Origin: Alphaproteobacteria bacterium
GTDB lineage: Bacteria; Pseudomonadota; Gammaproteobacteria; Burkholderiales; Burkholderiaceae_C
Assembly: GCA_030054175.1 (NCBI GenBank)
Contig: JASGCM010000021.1
Location: 1 to 61,541 of the forward strand
Direction: 5' to 3'
Length of the DNA stretch: 61,541 bases
Shown: in pieces, positions 8,664-17,042 of the stretch
How positions within the stretch are numbered: position 1 is the first letter of the stretch
Layout: each line of letters opens with the position of its first letter
Translations under genes and position numbers: made by a program
The notes under the pieces: generated by a model
Told to the model about the DNA's origin: nothing
Database searches by the model: none
What the model saw: the letters and a program-made list of their open reading frames with translations, nothing else

Positions 8664-8806
8664 ACGTCCACCTTTCTGTCGACAATTGGAAAATTTTTCG
8701 TTGAGAGTGCTGCTTCAGTATTTATCGGTAGATGACAAGTTAATGTAGGCTGCAAACGACCTATGCAACCAACGCACCTACAAGCGCAATATTCCGCCAG
8801 TCACAA

Positions 8807-9232
8807 TCACAGCAACTTCCGCTGCTCATCCCACAGCAACGGCGTGCCAGACGCCAGGTCAAACAAGGTGACGTGGTCTGGCAATGACTCGTCCAGGATG
8901 GCAGCCACGATGTCAGGTGCCAGCGTGGTGAGGTTCACCATCCGACTTACGTAGGCCCGGTCCATCCCTTCCATCTCTGCAACCTCGGCCAGATTCCTAG
9001 CCTTGCCGGACTCCAGGATGGCCAGCCATCGATGCCCACGGACCAAGGCCAATTGCATCGGGGTGGGCTGGTTGTCCCACGCACGCGGTTGCACGGCGGT
9101 GCCGTCCGGCAGGGTCACAGCCTTGCGCCGGCCACGGCGGATGATCCTGATCGGGATGGTCACGTTCATGCTGCCATTGCTGGCGCTGACCACGTCGGCA
9201 TCCCCGGTCGCCTTGATCGTGATCTCGTTCAT
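8807..9232 (-). CDS. Recombinase-associated HTH protein
   Basis: A 141-residue protein whose second half carries NLAEVAEMEGMDRAYVSRMV, a ParB-type helix-turn-helix, followed by TLAPDIVAAILD. Its ATG overlaps the recombinase stop by four bases. Two proteins with the same block lie next to the second recombinase of this window (58978-59819). Such proteins accompany large serine recombinases and DUF2924 proteins in mobile elements; a role as directionality or regulatory factor is plausible but unproven. Confidence 0.65.
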   Translation of the reverse strand: MNEITIKATGDADVVSASNGSMNVTIPIRIIRRGRRKAVTLPDGTAVQPRAWDNQPTPMQLALVRGHRWLAILESGKARNLAEVAEMEGMDRAYVSRMVNLTTLAPDIVAAILDESLPDHVTLFDLASGTPLLWDEQRKLL

Positions 9233-10584
9233 GCGGTCACCTCAACTGCTTCTTTGGGGGCAGGCAGATTCAATTCAGCGGCTAGCCGCTCCAGGCCATT
9301 CGGCATGAACTGCACTTCGATGTTGTGGGGCGTGACCACCACTTTCTTGATCAGCAGGCGGACGATGCGCTCTTGCTCTGCCGGGAACAGCTGGTCCCAA
9401 ATCTTGTCGATCTGCAGCATGGCAATGCACACCTTGCCTTCATCCACCTCTGGATCCCGGGCCGTTATCAGTGCTGCCACCCGGGTCTTGAGATCGGGCG
9501 CGCGCAGGATCCTGCGCATCTGCGCCAACACGTTGGCCTCCAGCTCGATTGCCGGCAGCCGTGGCAGACCGGACGCACCGGCGTGCTCTTTGTTCTCTCG
9601 CGTGTGGATGTAGTACCGGTACAGCTTGCCGGTGCCTTTGCGACTCCAGGCCACAGTCAAGGCTCGCCCATCTGCGCCCTGGACGATGCCCTTGAGCAGG
9701 AAGGGAATGGTGGCGCGGGTGTTGTTGCCCCGGGTGCGCGGGCTGACCTTGAGGACGGACTGCACGGCCTCCCATGTACTGGGCTCGATCAGCGGCTGGT
9801 GCTCGCCCTTGAACCATTCATCCTTGTGCCGCAACTCGCCCAAGTAGGTCCTGTTGCCCAGGAGTTTGTAGATCAGCCCCTTGTCGATGAGCTTGCCCTC
9901 GCGGACGTTGCCGTCCTGGGTGGTCCATGCCTTGGACGTGACGCCGTCCATGCGCAACTCCTTCATGAGCTTGGTGGTGGAGCCCAGTTCCACGAACCGC
10001 GTAAAGATGTGCTTGATGATCTTGGCCTCCCGCTCATTGGGGATCAGGCGCCGGTCCTTCACGTCGTAGCCCAGCGGCGGCACACCACCCATCCACATGC
10101 CCTTGCGTTTTGAAGCCGTGATCTTGTCGCGGATGCGCTCACCCGTGACCTCGCGTTCGAATTGCGCGAAAGACAGCAGGACGTTGAGCATCAGCCTGCC
10201 CATGGATGTGGTGGTGTTGAACTGCTGGGTGACCGAGACAAAGGACACGCCAGCGCGCTCGAACACTTCGACCATTTTGGAGAAATCGGCCAGGCTGCGG
10301 GTGAGGCGGTCGATTTTGTAGACCACCACGATGTCAACGCGGCCGTCCTCGATGTCGGTCATCAATCGGCGCAGGGCGGGACGCTCCATGTTGCCGCCCG
10401 AGAAGCCGCCATCATCGTAGTCGTCGGCCACCGGAATCCAGCCTTCGCTGCGCTGGCTGGCGATGTAGGCATGGCCGGCTTCCTTCTGGGCGTCGATGGA
10501 GTTGAAGGATTGGTCCAGCCGTTCGTCGCTGGAGACCCGGCAGTACACGGCGCATCGCTGACGGCGTTTGAGAACCTCGCTCAT
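9229..10584 (-). CDS. Large serine recombinase (site-specific integrase)
   Basis: The 451-residue protein begins at ATG 10584. The resolvase domain has the nucleophile region YCRVSSDERLDQ (Ser near residue 18), then YKIDRLTRSLADF and SFAQFEREVTGERIRDK. The recombinase domain includes MGGVPPLGYDV and NRTYLGELRHK. Enzymes of this class cut and exchange DNA through a 5'-phosphoserine link and integrate phages or cassettes at att sites. It overlaps DUF2924 upstream and the HTH gene downstream by four bases each. Placed at the left end of the phage genes, it is the best candidate integrase. Confidence 0.9.
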   Translation of the reverse strand: MSEVLKRRQRCAVYCRVSSDERLDQSFNSIDAQKEAGHAYIASQRSEGWIPVADDYDDGGFSGGNMERPALRRLMTDIEDGRVDIVVVYKIDRLTRSLADFSKMVEVFERAGVSFVSVTQQFNTTTSMGRLMLNVLLSFAQFEREVTGERIRDKITASKRKGMWMGGVPPLGYDVKDRRLIPNEREAKIIKHIFTRFVELGSTTKLMKELRMDGVTSKAWTTQDGNVREGKLIDKGLIYKLLGNRTYLGELRHKDEWFKGEHQPLIEPSTWEAVQSVLKVSPRTRGNNTRATIPFLLKGIVQGADGRALTVAWSRKGTGKLYRYYIHTRENKEHAGASGLPRLPAIELEANVLAQMRRILRAPDLKTRVAALITARDPEVDEGKVCIAMLQIDKIWDQLFPAEQERIVRLLIKKVVVTPHNIEVQFMPNGLERLAAELNLPAPKEAVEVTA

Positions 10585-11081
10585 TTGCGTGCCCCCTTCT
10601 TCGCGGCTGGCTTGGAAGGTGCGTTGGCCTTCAGTCCAAAGAAAACGGGGCCGGACCATGCCGTGCCGGTGATCTCCTTGGCGATGCGCGAGAGGCTGCG
10701 GTACGGGCGCCCCTCGAATTCATACTGGCCGTCGACCGTGGCCATGACCTGGTATTCCTTGCCCTGGTACTCGCGGGTGAGGAGCGTGCCGGCCATCAGA
10801 TGGAAGTCGCGTTCCAGTTTCTTGTTCTGGCCCGAATCCATGATCGCCTGGATCCGGCGCTTGTTGCGGTCGACCATGTTGCGATCGATCTTGCGGAACT
10901 CGATTTCCTGCAGCCGGAAGGCCAGGCGGCGCTCCAGGAACTGGCGGTTGTGCGTCGGCGTGTCTTTGCCGAACAGGTCTTTCCAGAGCGCCTTGATGTC
11001 GAGCATCGACAGCTCGGGTAATCCGGCGATTTGCGCCAGCACCGAGGGCGGCGTGACGTAGGGTGATTGCGTGGTGGTCAT
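10581..11081 (-). CDS. DUF2924 protein
   Basis: This 166-residue protein has the DUF2924 hallmarks: a helical N-terminus (LWKDLFGKDTPTHNRQFLERR), TLLTREYQGKEYQVMATVDG, and the closing YRSLSRIAKEITGTAWSGP followed by FFGL. ATG 11081 follows GGAG. Function is unestablished; the family is consistently encoded immediately upstream of serine recombinases, as here with a 4-base overlap, so a DNA-binding or accessory role in recombination is likely. Confidence 0.85.
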   Translation of the reverse strand: MTTTQSPYVTPPSVLAQIAGLPELSMLDIKALWKDLFGKDTPTHNRQFLERRLAFRLQEIEFRKIDRNMVDRNKRRIQAIMDSGQNKKLERDFHLMAGTLLTREYQGKEYQVMATVDGQYEFEGRPYRSLSRIAKEITGTAWSGPVFFGLKANAPSKPAAKKGARK

Positions 11082-11293
11082 TTGGACTCCGTGACTTTGG
11101 TTGACGGGTCCGTATGAACGCTCTGGTGGCCGGAATAGCCAAGTCCTAAATGGCTCTTGGAGGCCGCATTTGCGGACTTCGCGACAGATTGATCCCACAC
11201 ACGGGAAATGCCCCTTGCCAGCAGGGCAGCCACCTCGTCCATGCGCTCCGACACGGTCATGGATTCGGGCGGGCGGCGTTTGATTTCTTGCAT
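11078..11293 (-). CDS. Small first gene of the recombinase operon
   Basis: A 71-residue protein with EIKRRPPESMTVSERMDEVA followed by ALLARGI, a short conserved-looking helical segment seen with DUF2924/recombinase pairs. It starts at ATG 11293 and its stop overlaps the DUF2924 start by four bases. It is the first of four coupled genes (11293 down to 8807). The divergent S24 repressor gene begins about 175 bases away, so the shared intergenic region probably controls both. Confidence 0.65.
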   Translation of the reverse strand: MQEIKRRPPESMTVSERMDEVAALLARGISRVWDQSVAKSANAASKSHLGLGYSGHQSVHTDPSTKVTESK

Positions 11294-11447
11294 TGGTTGC
11301 CAGTCCTTGATGTTCAACGATCGAAGGAAAAAATTGTCTCCAGAGGGCCATGGCAAGGCCAGCAGGAGGTTTCGGACAGGTGCGGAAGGTTGAGGGCAAT
11401 TGCCAAAACCAGGCCAAAAGTTCACTCCGAATGCCATCGGTTGCATG

Positions 11448-11463
11448 GAGAACGAACGTTCTC
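11448..11463. promoter_or_regulatory. Candidate LexA/S24 operator (GAAC-N4-GTTC)
   Basis: GAGAACGAACGTTCTC is an inverted repeat with a 4-base spacer, placed five bases before the repressor start and overlapping a TACAAT-like -10 element. GAAC-N4-GTTC is the form of the Gram-positive SOS box, unlike the CTGT-N8-ACAG box usual in proteobacteria. Position suggests autorepression by the adjacent S24 protein. Confidence 0.6.
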
Positions 11464-11467
11464 TACA

Positions 11468-12064
11468 ATGAGTGCCGTGAAGAAAGCCATCAACGACCAC
11501 GAACACCTCGCCACGCTGCAGAGCTATTACGCCGAGCACCGGGTGCTGCCGTCTTACGCCCGTCTGATGAGCCTGCTTGGATTCGCCTCCAAGTCGGCCG
11601 TCAAGAAGGTGTTGGAGCGGCTGGAGGGCATGGACATGCTGGAGCGCACCCCCGATGGGGACTGGGCGCCGAGCGAACGATTTTTTGATCGCGCCATTGC
11701 GACCCAGCCTGTGCCGGCCGGCATGCCGATTTCAGCCGATAGCGACGTTCATGAACAGATCACCATCGATCGCTTCCTGATTCAGCAGCCCAACAAGACA
11801 GTGCTCATTCGGGTCAAGGGCGACAGCATGGTGAACGCCGGCATTCACGATGGCGATCTGGCTGTCGTGGAGCGCAAGACCGAAGCCACGCAGGGAGATA
11901 TCGTGGTCGCGGTCGTTGATGACCAATTCACTCTAAAAACACTTGCACGAGACAAAGACGGATATCACCTGTTGCCTGCCAATCCGAATTTCCCTGTGAT
12001 TCGGCCCAACGGCAGGCTCGAGATTTTTGGCGTCCTGGTTGGCCTTGTGCGCAAGTACCAATGA
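11468..12064 (+). CDS. LexA/S24-type phage repressor
   Basis: The 198-residue protein couples an N-terminal LexA-like winged helix (LPSYARLMSLLGFASKSAVKK, DNA recognition) to a C-terminal S24 peptidase domain. The catalytic Ser is in VKGDSMVNAGIHDGDL and the Lys in AVVDDQFTLKTL. Family members cleave themselves when RecA filaments form, lifting repression, so prophage induction by DNA damage is expected. The cleavage site should lie in the linker between the two domains. ATG at 11468 is assumed; because a -10-like TACAAT overlaps it, the in-frame GTG at 11477 is an alternative. Confidence 0.85.
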   Translation: MSAVKKAINDHEHLATLQSYYAEHRVLPSYARLMSLLGFASKSAVKKVLERLEGMDMLERTPDGDWAPSERFFDRAIATQPVPAGMPISADSDVHEQITIDRFLIQQPNKTVLIRVKGDSMVNAGIHDGDLAVVERKTEATQGDIVVAVVDDQFTLKTLARDKDGYHLLPANPNFPVIRPNGRLEIFGVLVGLVRKYQ

Positions 12065-12076
12065 GGACCCATCACT

Positions 12077-13315
12077 TTGAAAATCTTTTCTCCAGCCCAC
12101 TTTCTGCGCCATGTCTCGATGCCCACGCTGCGCGAGTTCACGGACGCGCATCCGATTGCCCCCCGCCTGACCATTGACTGGGATAGTCCGCCCGAGACCT
12201 TGCCTGCCATGGTCAATGCGGCTATCGAAGCGCTGCATGCGTCGATGGGTGCAGACGGCATGTCCGACGAGGAAATGTCCGCGCTTGGGCAAGACTTGCA
12301 CCTCTGGCATGACGACCTGCGACGCGTGCATCTGCTGTCCAACGATCTGGCCAGCAATGAATTTCATACGGCGTGCGCTGCGGATCAAGAGGCCCTGGAT
12401 GCCTTTGCCAGTCGTGACCCGCGCGAACAGGCACTGTGGGTGTTTCACGCCCGTGATCACCTATTCCGTGACGTCGAGTTGCATTTGGCCTTCCAGGCGA
12501 AGGCCAACGGCAAGTATTGGAAGAAGCACCGCATCGAGGCTGGCCTGGACCTGACCAACGAGCGGGAGAAGTTGGAGGCGTTCAGCCATGAGGTGGCCAA
12601 GCTCTTCGAAAAATCTGGCGCTGGCAAAAGCACCCACATTGAGCAGAGCGTCCATGCTGCTGATGGCAGTGTGCAACTGACCATCTATGTGGAAGGCCCG
12701 ATCACGGCGCTGGCGCACTTCACCGAAAACAAGTTCAACCGGCAGACCACACGCATCGCCTTGGAAACAGCCGTTGTCTACCAGCCGGCTACCGGCGTTA
12801 TCGAAAGCGTGGTCAAGGGCGGTTCCAAGAACCACCAGACCGTGCTGCAGTTGTTCGGCAAGCATGTGGTTGGCCGTGAGATCCAGCCTGAAGAAATCGA
12901 GAAGACCCGCTTCAAGCTCAATGAACTGCGCGAAGGCCTGGAGACCTTCGATGATCTGTCGTCCCTTGGGGTCGAGAAAATCCGTTTGCGCCGCGCACAG
13001 TTCCGGCCACGCGGCAGCACGGGCGTTGCCATTCGTATTGAGGCATCGGCAGAGCAGGATCAGGATGACGCGATCGAACTGGCCCGCAAGACGCTCAAGA
13101 TCCAGCATTCATTCGAGACCGAGTACAACCTCGACGGGGCGTCGGTCATCGTGTACCTGGCACCGGTGGATGGCCAGAAGCCCAAGCGTTTCAGCTTCGA
13201 CCTGTACTCGACCGGGTCGTCCACCATCAAGAACCTGTCCGAGAAAAACCAGCCCATCGCCAATGCCGTGCTGCAGTCGCTCAATGTGATTGAGGCCGAG
13301 GAGGCAGCAGCTTGA
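12077..13315 (+). CDS. Hypothetical phage protein (412 aa)
   Basis: I do not recognise this soluble 412-residue protein. It has a P-loop-like KSGAGKST near residues 178-185, but neither a convincing Walker B nor an ATPase layout follows, so nucleotide binding is doubtful. It starts 12 bases after the repressor and its stop overlaps the next gene, so the three form a regulatory operon. It may pair with the zinc-ribbon protein downstream. Confidence 0.7.
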   Translation: MKIFSPAHFLRHVSMPTLREFTDAHPIAPRLTIDWDSPPETLPAMVNAAIEALHASMGADGMSDEEMSALGQDLHLWHDDLRRVHLLSNDLASNEFHTACAADQEALDAFASRDPREQALWVFHARDHLFRDVELHLAFQAKANGKYWKKHRIEAGLDLTNEREKLEAFSHEVAKLFEKSGAGKSTHIEQSVHAADGSVQLTIYVEGPITALAHFTENKFNRQTTRIALETAVVYQPATGVIESVVKGGSKNHQTVLQLFGKHVVGREIQPEEIEKTRFKLNELREGLETFDDLSSLGVEKIRLRRAQFRPRGSTGVAIRIEASAEQDQDDAIELARKTLKIQHSFETEYNLDGASVIVYLAPVDGQKPKRFSFDLYSTGSSTIKNLSEKNQPIANAVLQSLNVIEAEEAAA

Positions 13316-14277
13316 GCGGCAAGCTGGTCAATGCGACGGGAGTGCTTTGCCGCCTGCTGGAGCAATCGAAACCAACGATCAACGGCGCGGCATTGCTCGG
13401 TGGAGAATTCGGCGAGGGTGGCCATGAGCTTGTTCGTGAACGCCTGCTGGTGCTCGGGCCTGCACTTTCCTACGTCACTTGCCCTGACTGCGGGATCGAG
13501 ATGGCCCGCGCCGTCCGTTCCGTGGGTGTCGACCAGGTCCTGCTGTATTGCGATGAGTGCGGTGAAGTCGACGCCGATCGCGCGCTGCTCCAGACCTACA
13601 CGGTCAGCCTATCACGCTTTATCGATCGCATGGTCAGCAGCTTGGAATTGACGCCGTCCAATCGCAAGGCCATCGGCAACGACATCTCGTGGCGCCTGGG
13701 TGTGCAGGAGCACAAGCGTGGCAAAGCGCAGACATGGTATTTCGCGCGCCACTTGAATGACCACACCGTGGCGCGTCACCTGCTGGATCAGATCCGTTCC
13801 GACAATGCAGCCCAATCCGCCAAGATCATCACCAGCACCGATGTGCCTTTGCCAGATGGCTCTCCGCTGGTTGGATACGACATCAAGAATCTGGCCGCCA
13901 TTGCGCGCATGTCGCAGAACGTGTTTCTCTTCTTCGATGACAGGGCCGAGGTCACGGTTTCTCAGCCCGAGGAAGAGCCGGCACCAGTCACATCGTTGCG
14001 CCATGTCCGTCACAAAGGCTGGGCCTATGTGGATGGCGTGAAGTACGAACTGGAAGGAATGCAGCAGAAGATTCTGTTGGCCTTGATGGACGACTTTGAC
14101 CACCGTATGGAAGCCAATCAGATCCGCGACAAATGCGGGTCCCGCGCTGCCAGATTTGTGCCCATCAAGTATTTTGGTCGTAACCCACTCGTGTATCACC
14201 AGTTCATTCAATACGTTGATGGCGATGACGAGTACGAATTGAAAATTTCAGAGGAAGACAGAAGCTGGTTGAGCTAA
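13312..14277 (+). CDS. Zinc-ribbon hypothetical protein
   Basis: The 321-residue protein starts at TTG 13312, overlapping the upstream stop (TTGA). Residues 57-84 contain CPDC and CDEC pairs, a four-cysteine zinc ribbon. The C-terminal third (DGVKYELEGMQQKILLALM) resembles a winged helix. I cannot assign a family. A regulator or DNA-binding partner of the 412-residue protein is the simplest reading. A strong terminator follows 27 bases after the stop. Confidence 0.65.
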   Translation: MSGKLVNATGVLCRLLEQSKPTINGAALLGGEFGEGGHELVRERLLVLGPALSYVTCPDCGIEMARAVRSVGVDQVLLYCDECGEVDADRALLQTYTVSLSRFIDRMVSSLELTPSNRKAIGNDISWRLGVQEHKRGKAQTWYFARHLNDHTVARHLLDQIRSDNAAQSAKIITSTDVPLPDGSPLVGYDIKNLAAIARMSQNVFLFFDDRAEVTVSQPEEEPAPVTSLRHVRHKGWAYVDGVKYELEGMQQKILLALMDDFDHRMEANQIRDKCGSRAARFVPIKYFGRNPLVYHQFIQYVDGDDEYELKISEEDRSWLS

Positions 14278-14304
14278 TCAGTGGCTCCTTTAAAACGCAA
14301 TCAG

Positions 14305-14338
14305 AACCCGGCTCCTGTACGTAGGAGGCCGGGTTTTT
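14305..14338 (+). terminator. Rho-independent terminator
   Basis: AACCCGGCTCCT pairs with AGGAGGCCGGGTT (one bulged base) around a GTACGT loop, followed by six T. It ends the repressor operon. The loop-side sequence TACGTAGGAG recurs in the hairpins at 22452-22508. Confidence 0.85.
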
Positions 14339-14362
14339 TGCATTCTGCACGCACGAATCCGG

Positions 14363-14406
14363 TTTGCAGAACGGATGCGTAGAACTTGCAGAACGGTTTG
14401 CAGAAC
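14363..14406. repeat. Three direct repeats TTGCAGAAC
   Basis: TTGCAGAAC occurs three times within 44 bases (starting near 14364, 14385 and 14398), the first two followed by GG. They lie between the repressor-operon terminator and the HTH gene that opens the replication operon, the right place for operators or activator sites of the early promoter. Confidence 0.5.
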
Positions 14407-14490
14407 CTGCCTTGGGAAATTCTAGGCACTGGTTAGCGCGGCTCCCAAGCCGCACGAAACAGAGCCTTTTTCACCTTCAAGGAGATTCAA

Positions 14491-14715
14491 TTGCAACCCT
14501 CAGAACCCGTCCGTCATCTCAACCAGCGGCAGCTTGCCGAACGTTGGGATTTGAGCGAGGCCACCCTGGAGCGCTGGCGCTCCGAGGGCATCGGTCCCGT
14601 CTTCCTCAAACTGCAAGGCCAGGTCCGCTATCGGATCGAAGACATCGAAGCCTTCGAAGTCGACAGCCTGCGCCGGAGCACATCCACGCGTGAAGTGATC
14701 GGAGGTGCGGCATGA
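14491..14715 (+). CDS. HTH_17 (AlpA/excisionase-like) protein
   Basis: A 74-residue DNA-binding protein: RQLAERWDLSEATLERWR is the helix-turn-helix and GQVRYRIEDIEAFE the wing. It starts at TTG 14491, chosen because AAGGAG lies seven bases upstream. Its stop overlaps the next gene. Two close relatives lie at 54787-54984 and 56059-56274, sharing ERWRS-GIGP. As first gene of the early operon it may regulate excision or early transcription. Confidence 0.7.
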   Translation: MQPSEPVRHLNQRQLAERWDLSEATLERWRSEGIGPVFLKLQGQVRYRIEDIEAFEVDSLRRSTSTREVIGGAA

Positions 14716-15191
14716 GCACCGATCTGACCTTCACGCCCGAACAGGTGCTGGCCACCCCGGCAGGCACGTTGGCGCAGCAACCGGCTGAACTGCTCTTCAG
14801 CATCAAGAACGCCGCCGCTGATTTGTTGGCCGCTGGCAAAGCCCTAGGCGATCACATCGACCAGGCCATCGACTTCAAGTGGGGCGAGCGTGCCCGCAAC
14901 CTGCGCCACGACGCTGGCAAGGATACCGGAGTCGTGCATTTCGATGACGGCGATGTGCGCGTTACCGCAGATCTGCCCAAGAAAGTCGAGTGGGACCAGA
15001 CCCGCCTGGCCGACATGACGCGCCGTATCACCGAGAGCGGTGACGACCCTAGGCAGTACGTCGAGATCACCTATCGCGTGAGCGAGACCAAGTTCAACGC
15101 TTGGCCTGAAACCCTCAAGTCCGCCTTCGAGGCTGCCCGCACGGTCAAGACCGGCAAGCCCTCGTACCGCCTCGCCCTCATGAAGGAGTAA
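14712..15191 (+). CDS. Hypothetical phage early protein
   Basis: A 159-residue soluble protein with no family I can name. It overlaps the HTH gene by four bases. The order HTH, this gene, a 105-residue protein, a Sak4-like ATPase and a DUF669-like protein is typical of phage recombination modules, so an accessory role in recombination is plausible. The middle section (VVHFDDGDVRVTADLPKKVE) suggests a beta-rich fold. Confidence 0.6.
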   Translation: MSTDLTFTPEQVLATPAGTLAQQPAELLFSIKNAAADLLAAGKALGDHIDQAIDFKWGERARNLRHDAGKDTGVVHFDDGDVRVTADLPKKVEWDQTRLADMTRRITESGDDPRQYVEITYRVSETKFNAWPETLKSAFEAARTVKTGKPSYRLALMKE

Positions 15192-15196
15192 TTGCC

Positions 15197-15514
15197 ATGT
15201 TCTTCAAAAAGAAAACCACTGTCCAGAAGCTGCGTGAGCGTCCCGAATGGTACGTGCGTGAGCTGCCTGAAGAAATCTTTGTTCCGGCGCTTGATGGCCA
15301 TCGTCCGGATGACATGACCGTCGCGCTCGAGGACGCCACGCTAGACGACCTTGCCTTTGCCATCATCGGCATCGAAGCCCAGGTTGCCAAGGCACGTCGA
15401 GGCTTGAGCGGGCTGCGTGAACTGTATGAGCAGGCGCGCAAGCGTGGCGCTGCTGGGACCAACACCGTGGCCGAGGTGTTCTTCGGTGATGAGTTCGAGG
15501 AGGTGTCGAAATGA
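15197..15514 (+). CDS. Hypothetical phage early protein
   Basis: A 105-residue protein of unknown function, with a basic start (MFFKKKTTVQKL) and an acidic end (DEFEEVSK). It overlaps the Sak4-like gene by four bases. Predicted helices at residues 45-85 may form a small helical hairpin. It is probably an accessory of the adjacent ATPase. Confidence 0.55.
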   Translation: MFFKKKTTVQKLRERPEWYVRELPEEIFVPALDGHRPDDMTVALEDATLDDLAFAIIGIEAQVAKARRGLSGLRELYEQARKRGAAGTNTVAEVFFGDEFEEVSK

Positions 15515-16419
15515 GCCTTCCCATCATCACCGCAGACCAACGCCTGGCTGAGCGCCGTGGCGTCAAGGGCGTCCTCGTCGGCAAGTCCGGCATAGGCAAG
15601 ACCTCCCAGCTCTGGACGCTGCCCCCGGCATCCACGTTGTTCTTCGATTTGGAGGCCGGCGATCTGGCCGTCGAAGGCTATGCCGGCGACACCATTCGTC
15701 CCCGCACCTGGCAGGAATGCCGCGACTTCGCCGTGTTCATCGGCGGCCCCAATCCGGCGCTCCGTGAGGATCAACCTTACAGCGAAGCCCACTACCAGGC
15801 GGTATGCCAGCGCTTCGGTGATCCGGCCGTTCTGGACAAGTACGAAACCGTGTTCGTCGATTCGATCACCGTGGCCGGCCGTCTGTGCCTGCAATGGTGC
15901 AAGGGCCAGCCGCAGGCCTATTCCGAAAAGACCGGCAAGCCCGACAGCCGTGGCGCCTACGGCCTGATGGGCCAGGAAATGATCGGCTGGCTGACCCACC
16001 TGCAACACACGCGTCGCAAGAACGTGTGGTTCGTCGGGATCCTCAACGAGGCCCTGGACGATTTCAACCGTCGGGTTTTCACGCTGCAAATCGATGGCTC
16101 CAAGACTGGTCTGGAGTTGCCCGGCATCGTTGATGAGGTGGTCACGTTGGCCGAGGTCAAGGCTGACGACGGCAGCAGCTACCGCGCATTCGTGTGCCAC
16201 ACGCTCAATCAGTGGGGCTACCCGGCGAAGGACCGCTCTGGTCGCCTTGACCCGGTGGAAGAGCCCAACCTCGGGCGCCTCATGCAGAAGATCGCCGGCC
16301 CCGCACGTCCCGCCAGCGAGCGCCTGGACTTTGCCCGTCCGCAGGCTAGTGCCGCAGAGCCCGCTTCCAACGCAACCCCATCCGCCACCACGGCATCCGT
16401 TTCCTCTCAGGAGTCCTGA
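15511..16419 (+). CDS. Sak4-like phage recombinase ATPase (AAA_24)
   Basis: The 302-residue protein has Walker A GKSGIGKTS near residues 23-31 and TLFFDLEAGD, a conserved acidic strand; KYETVFVDSIT near 114 is the Walker B. The layout fits the AAA_24/Sak4 family, RecA-like single-strand annealing proteins of phages that work with an SSB. The following gene looks like that SSB, supporting the call. The C-terminal 50 residues are Ala/Ser-rich and probably disordered. Confidence 0.7.
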   Translation: MSLPIITADQRLAERRGVKGVLVGKSGIGKTSQLWTLPPASTLFFDLEAGDLAVEGYAGDTIRPRTWQECRDFAVFIGGPNPALREDQPYSEAHYQAVCQRFGDPAVLDKYETVFVDSITVAGRLCLQWCKGQPQAYSEKTGKPDSRGAYGLMGQEMIGWLTHLQHTRRKNVWFVGILNEALDDFNRRVFTLQIDGSKTGLELPGIVDEVVTLAEVKADDGSSYRAFVCHTLNQWGYPAKDRSGRLDPVEEPNLGRLMQKIAGPARPASERLDFARPQASAAEPASNATPSATTASVSSQES

Positions 16420-16421
16420 TC

Positions 16422-17030
16422 ATGACCTTTTTCGATTTCAACTCGGCCGCCGAGCAGTCCAGCTACGACCTCATCCCCAAAGGCACGGTGGTGCGCGTGC
16501 GCATGACCATCAAGCCGGGCGGCTATGACGATCCGTCCCAGGGCTGGACCGGCGGCTACGCGACCCGCAGCATGACCACCGGCTCGGTGTATCTGAACTG
16601 CGAGTTCGTGGTGCTCGATGGACCGTTCGCCCGTCGCAAGATGTGGTCGCTCATTGGCCTGTACAGCGCCAAGGGGGCCGAGTGGACCAATATGGGCCGG
16701 ACCTTCATCAAGGCCATCCTGAACTCCGCACGCGGCATCAATCCGAACGACAGCAGCCCGGCGGCGCAGAACGCCCGACGCATCAGCGGCTTCGCCGACC
16801 TGGAGGGCATCGAGTTCGTTGGCAAGGTGGACTGGGATAAGGACCAGAACGGCCAGGACAAGTGCGTCATCAAGTCGGCCGTCACGCCGGAGCACAAGGA
16901 CTACGCCGCTCACATGAATGGTGCGCCAGCGGGGGCAGCCAGTGCGCCGGCCAGCAGTGGTGGTGCCAATTCCTATGCTCAGGCCACCGGTCGCGCGCCG
17001 GTGCCGGGTCGTCCCAGCTGGGCGCAGTAA
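16422..17030 (+). CDS. DUF669-like candidate ssDNA-binding protein
   Basis: The 202-residue protein opens FFDFNSAAEQSSYDLIPKGT and continues VRVRMTIKPGG, the beta-barrel start of DUF669-type phage proteins. The last 40 residues are Gly/Ala/Ser-rich and end PSWAQ, similar to the flexible tails of SSBs, though not acidic. Starting three bases after the Sak4-like gene, it is probably the ssDNA-binding partner. The alternative is a structural DUF669 protein with another role. Confidence 0.6.
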   Translation: MTFFDFNSAAEQSSYDLIPKGTVVRVRMTIKPGGYDDPSQGWTGGYATRSMTTGSVYLNCEFVVLDGPFARRKMWSLIGLYSAKGAEWTNMGRTFIKAILNSARGINPNDSSPAAQNARRISGFADLEGIEFVGKVDWDKDQNGQDKCVIKSAVTPEHKDYAAHMNGAPAGAASAPASSGGANSYAQATGRAPVPGRPSWAQ

Positions 17031-17042
17031 GGGGGAATTGCC

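Noticed and set aside
9325..10113. 262-codon plus-strand frame opposite the left recombinase
   Set aside because: Antisense to a gene with full serine recombinase motifs; no ribosome binding site or family motif.
12600..12640. P-loop ATPase call for the 412-residue protein
   Set aside because: The KSGAGKST motif is isolated, with no following Walker B or ATPase secondary structure pattern.
15178..16200. Long minus-strand frame opposite the Sak4-like gene
   Set aside because: Same reason: the plus strand has Walker motifs, overlaps and ribosome binding sites; the minus frame has none.
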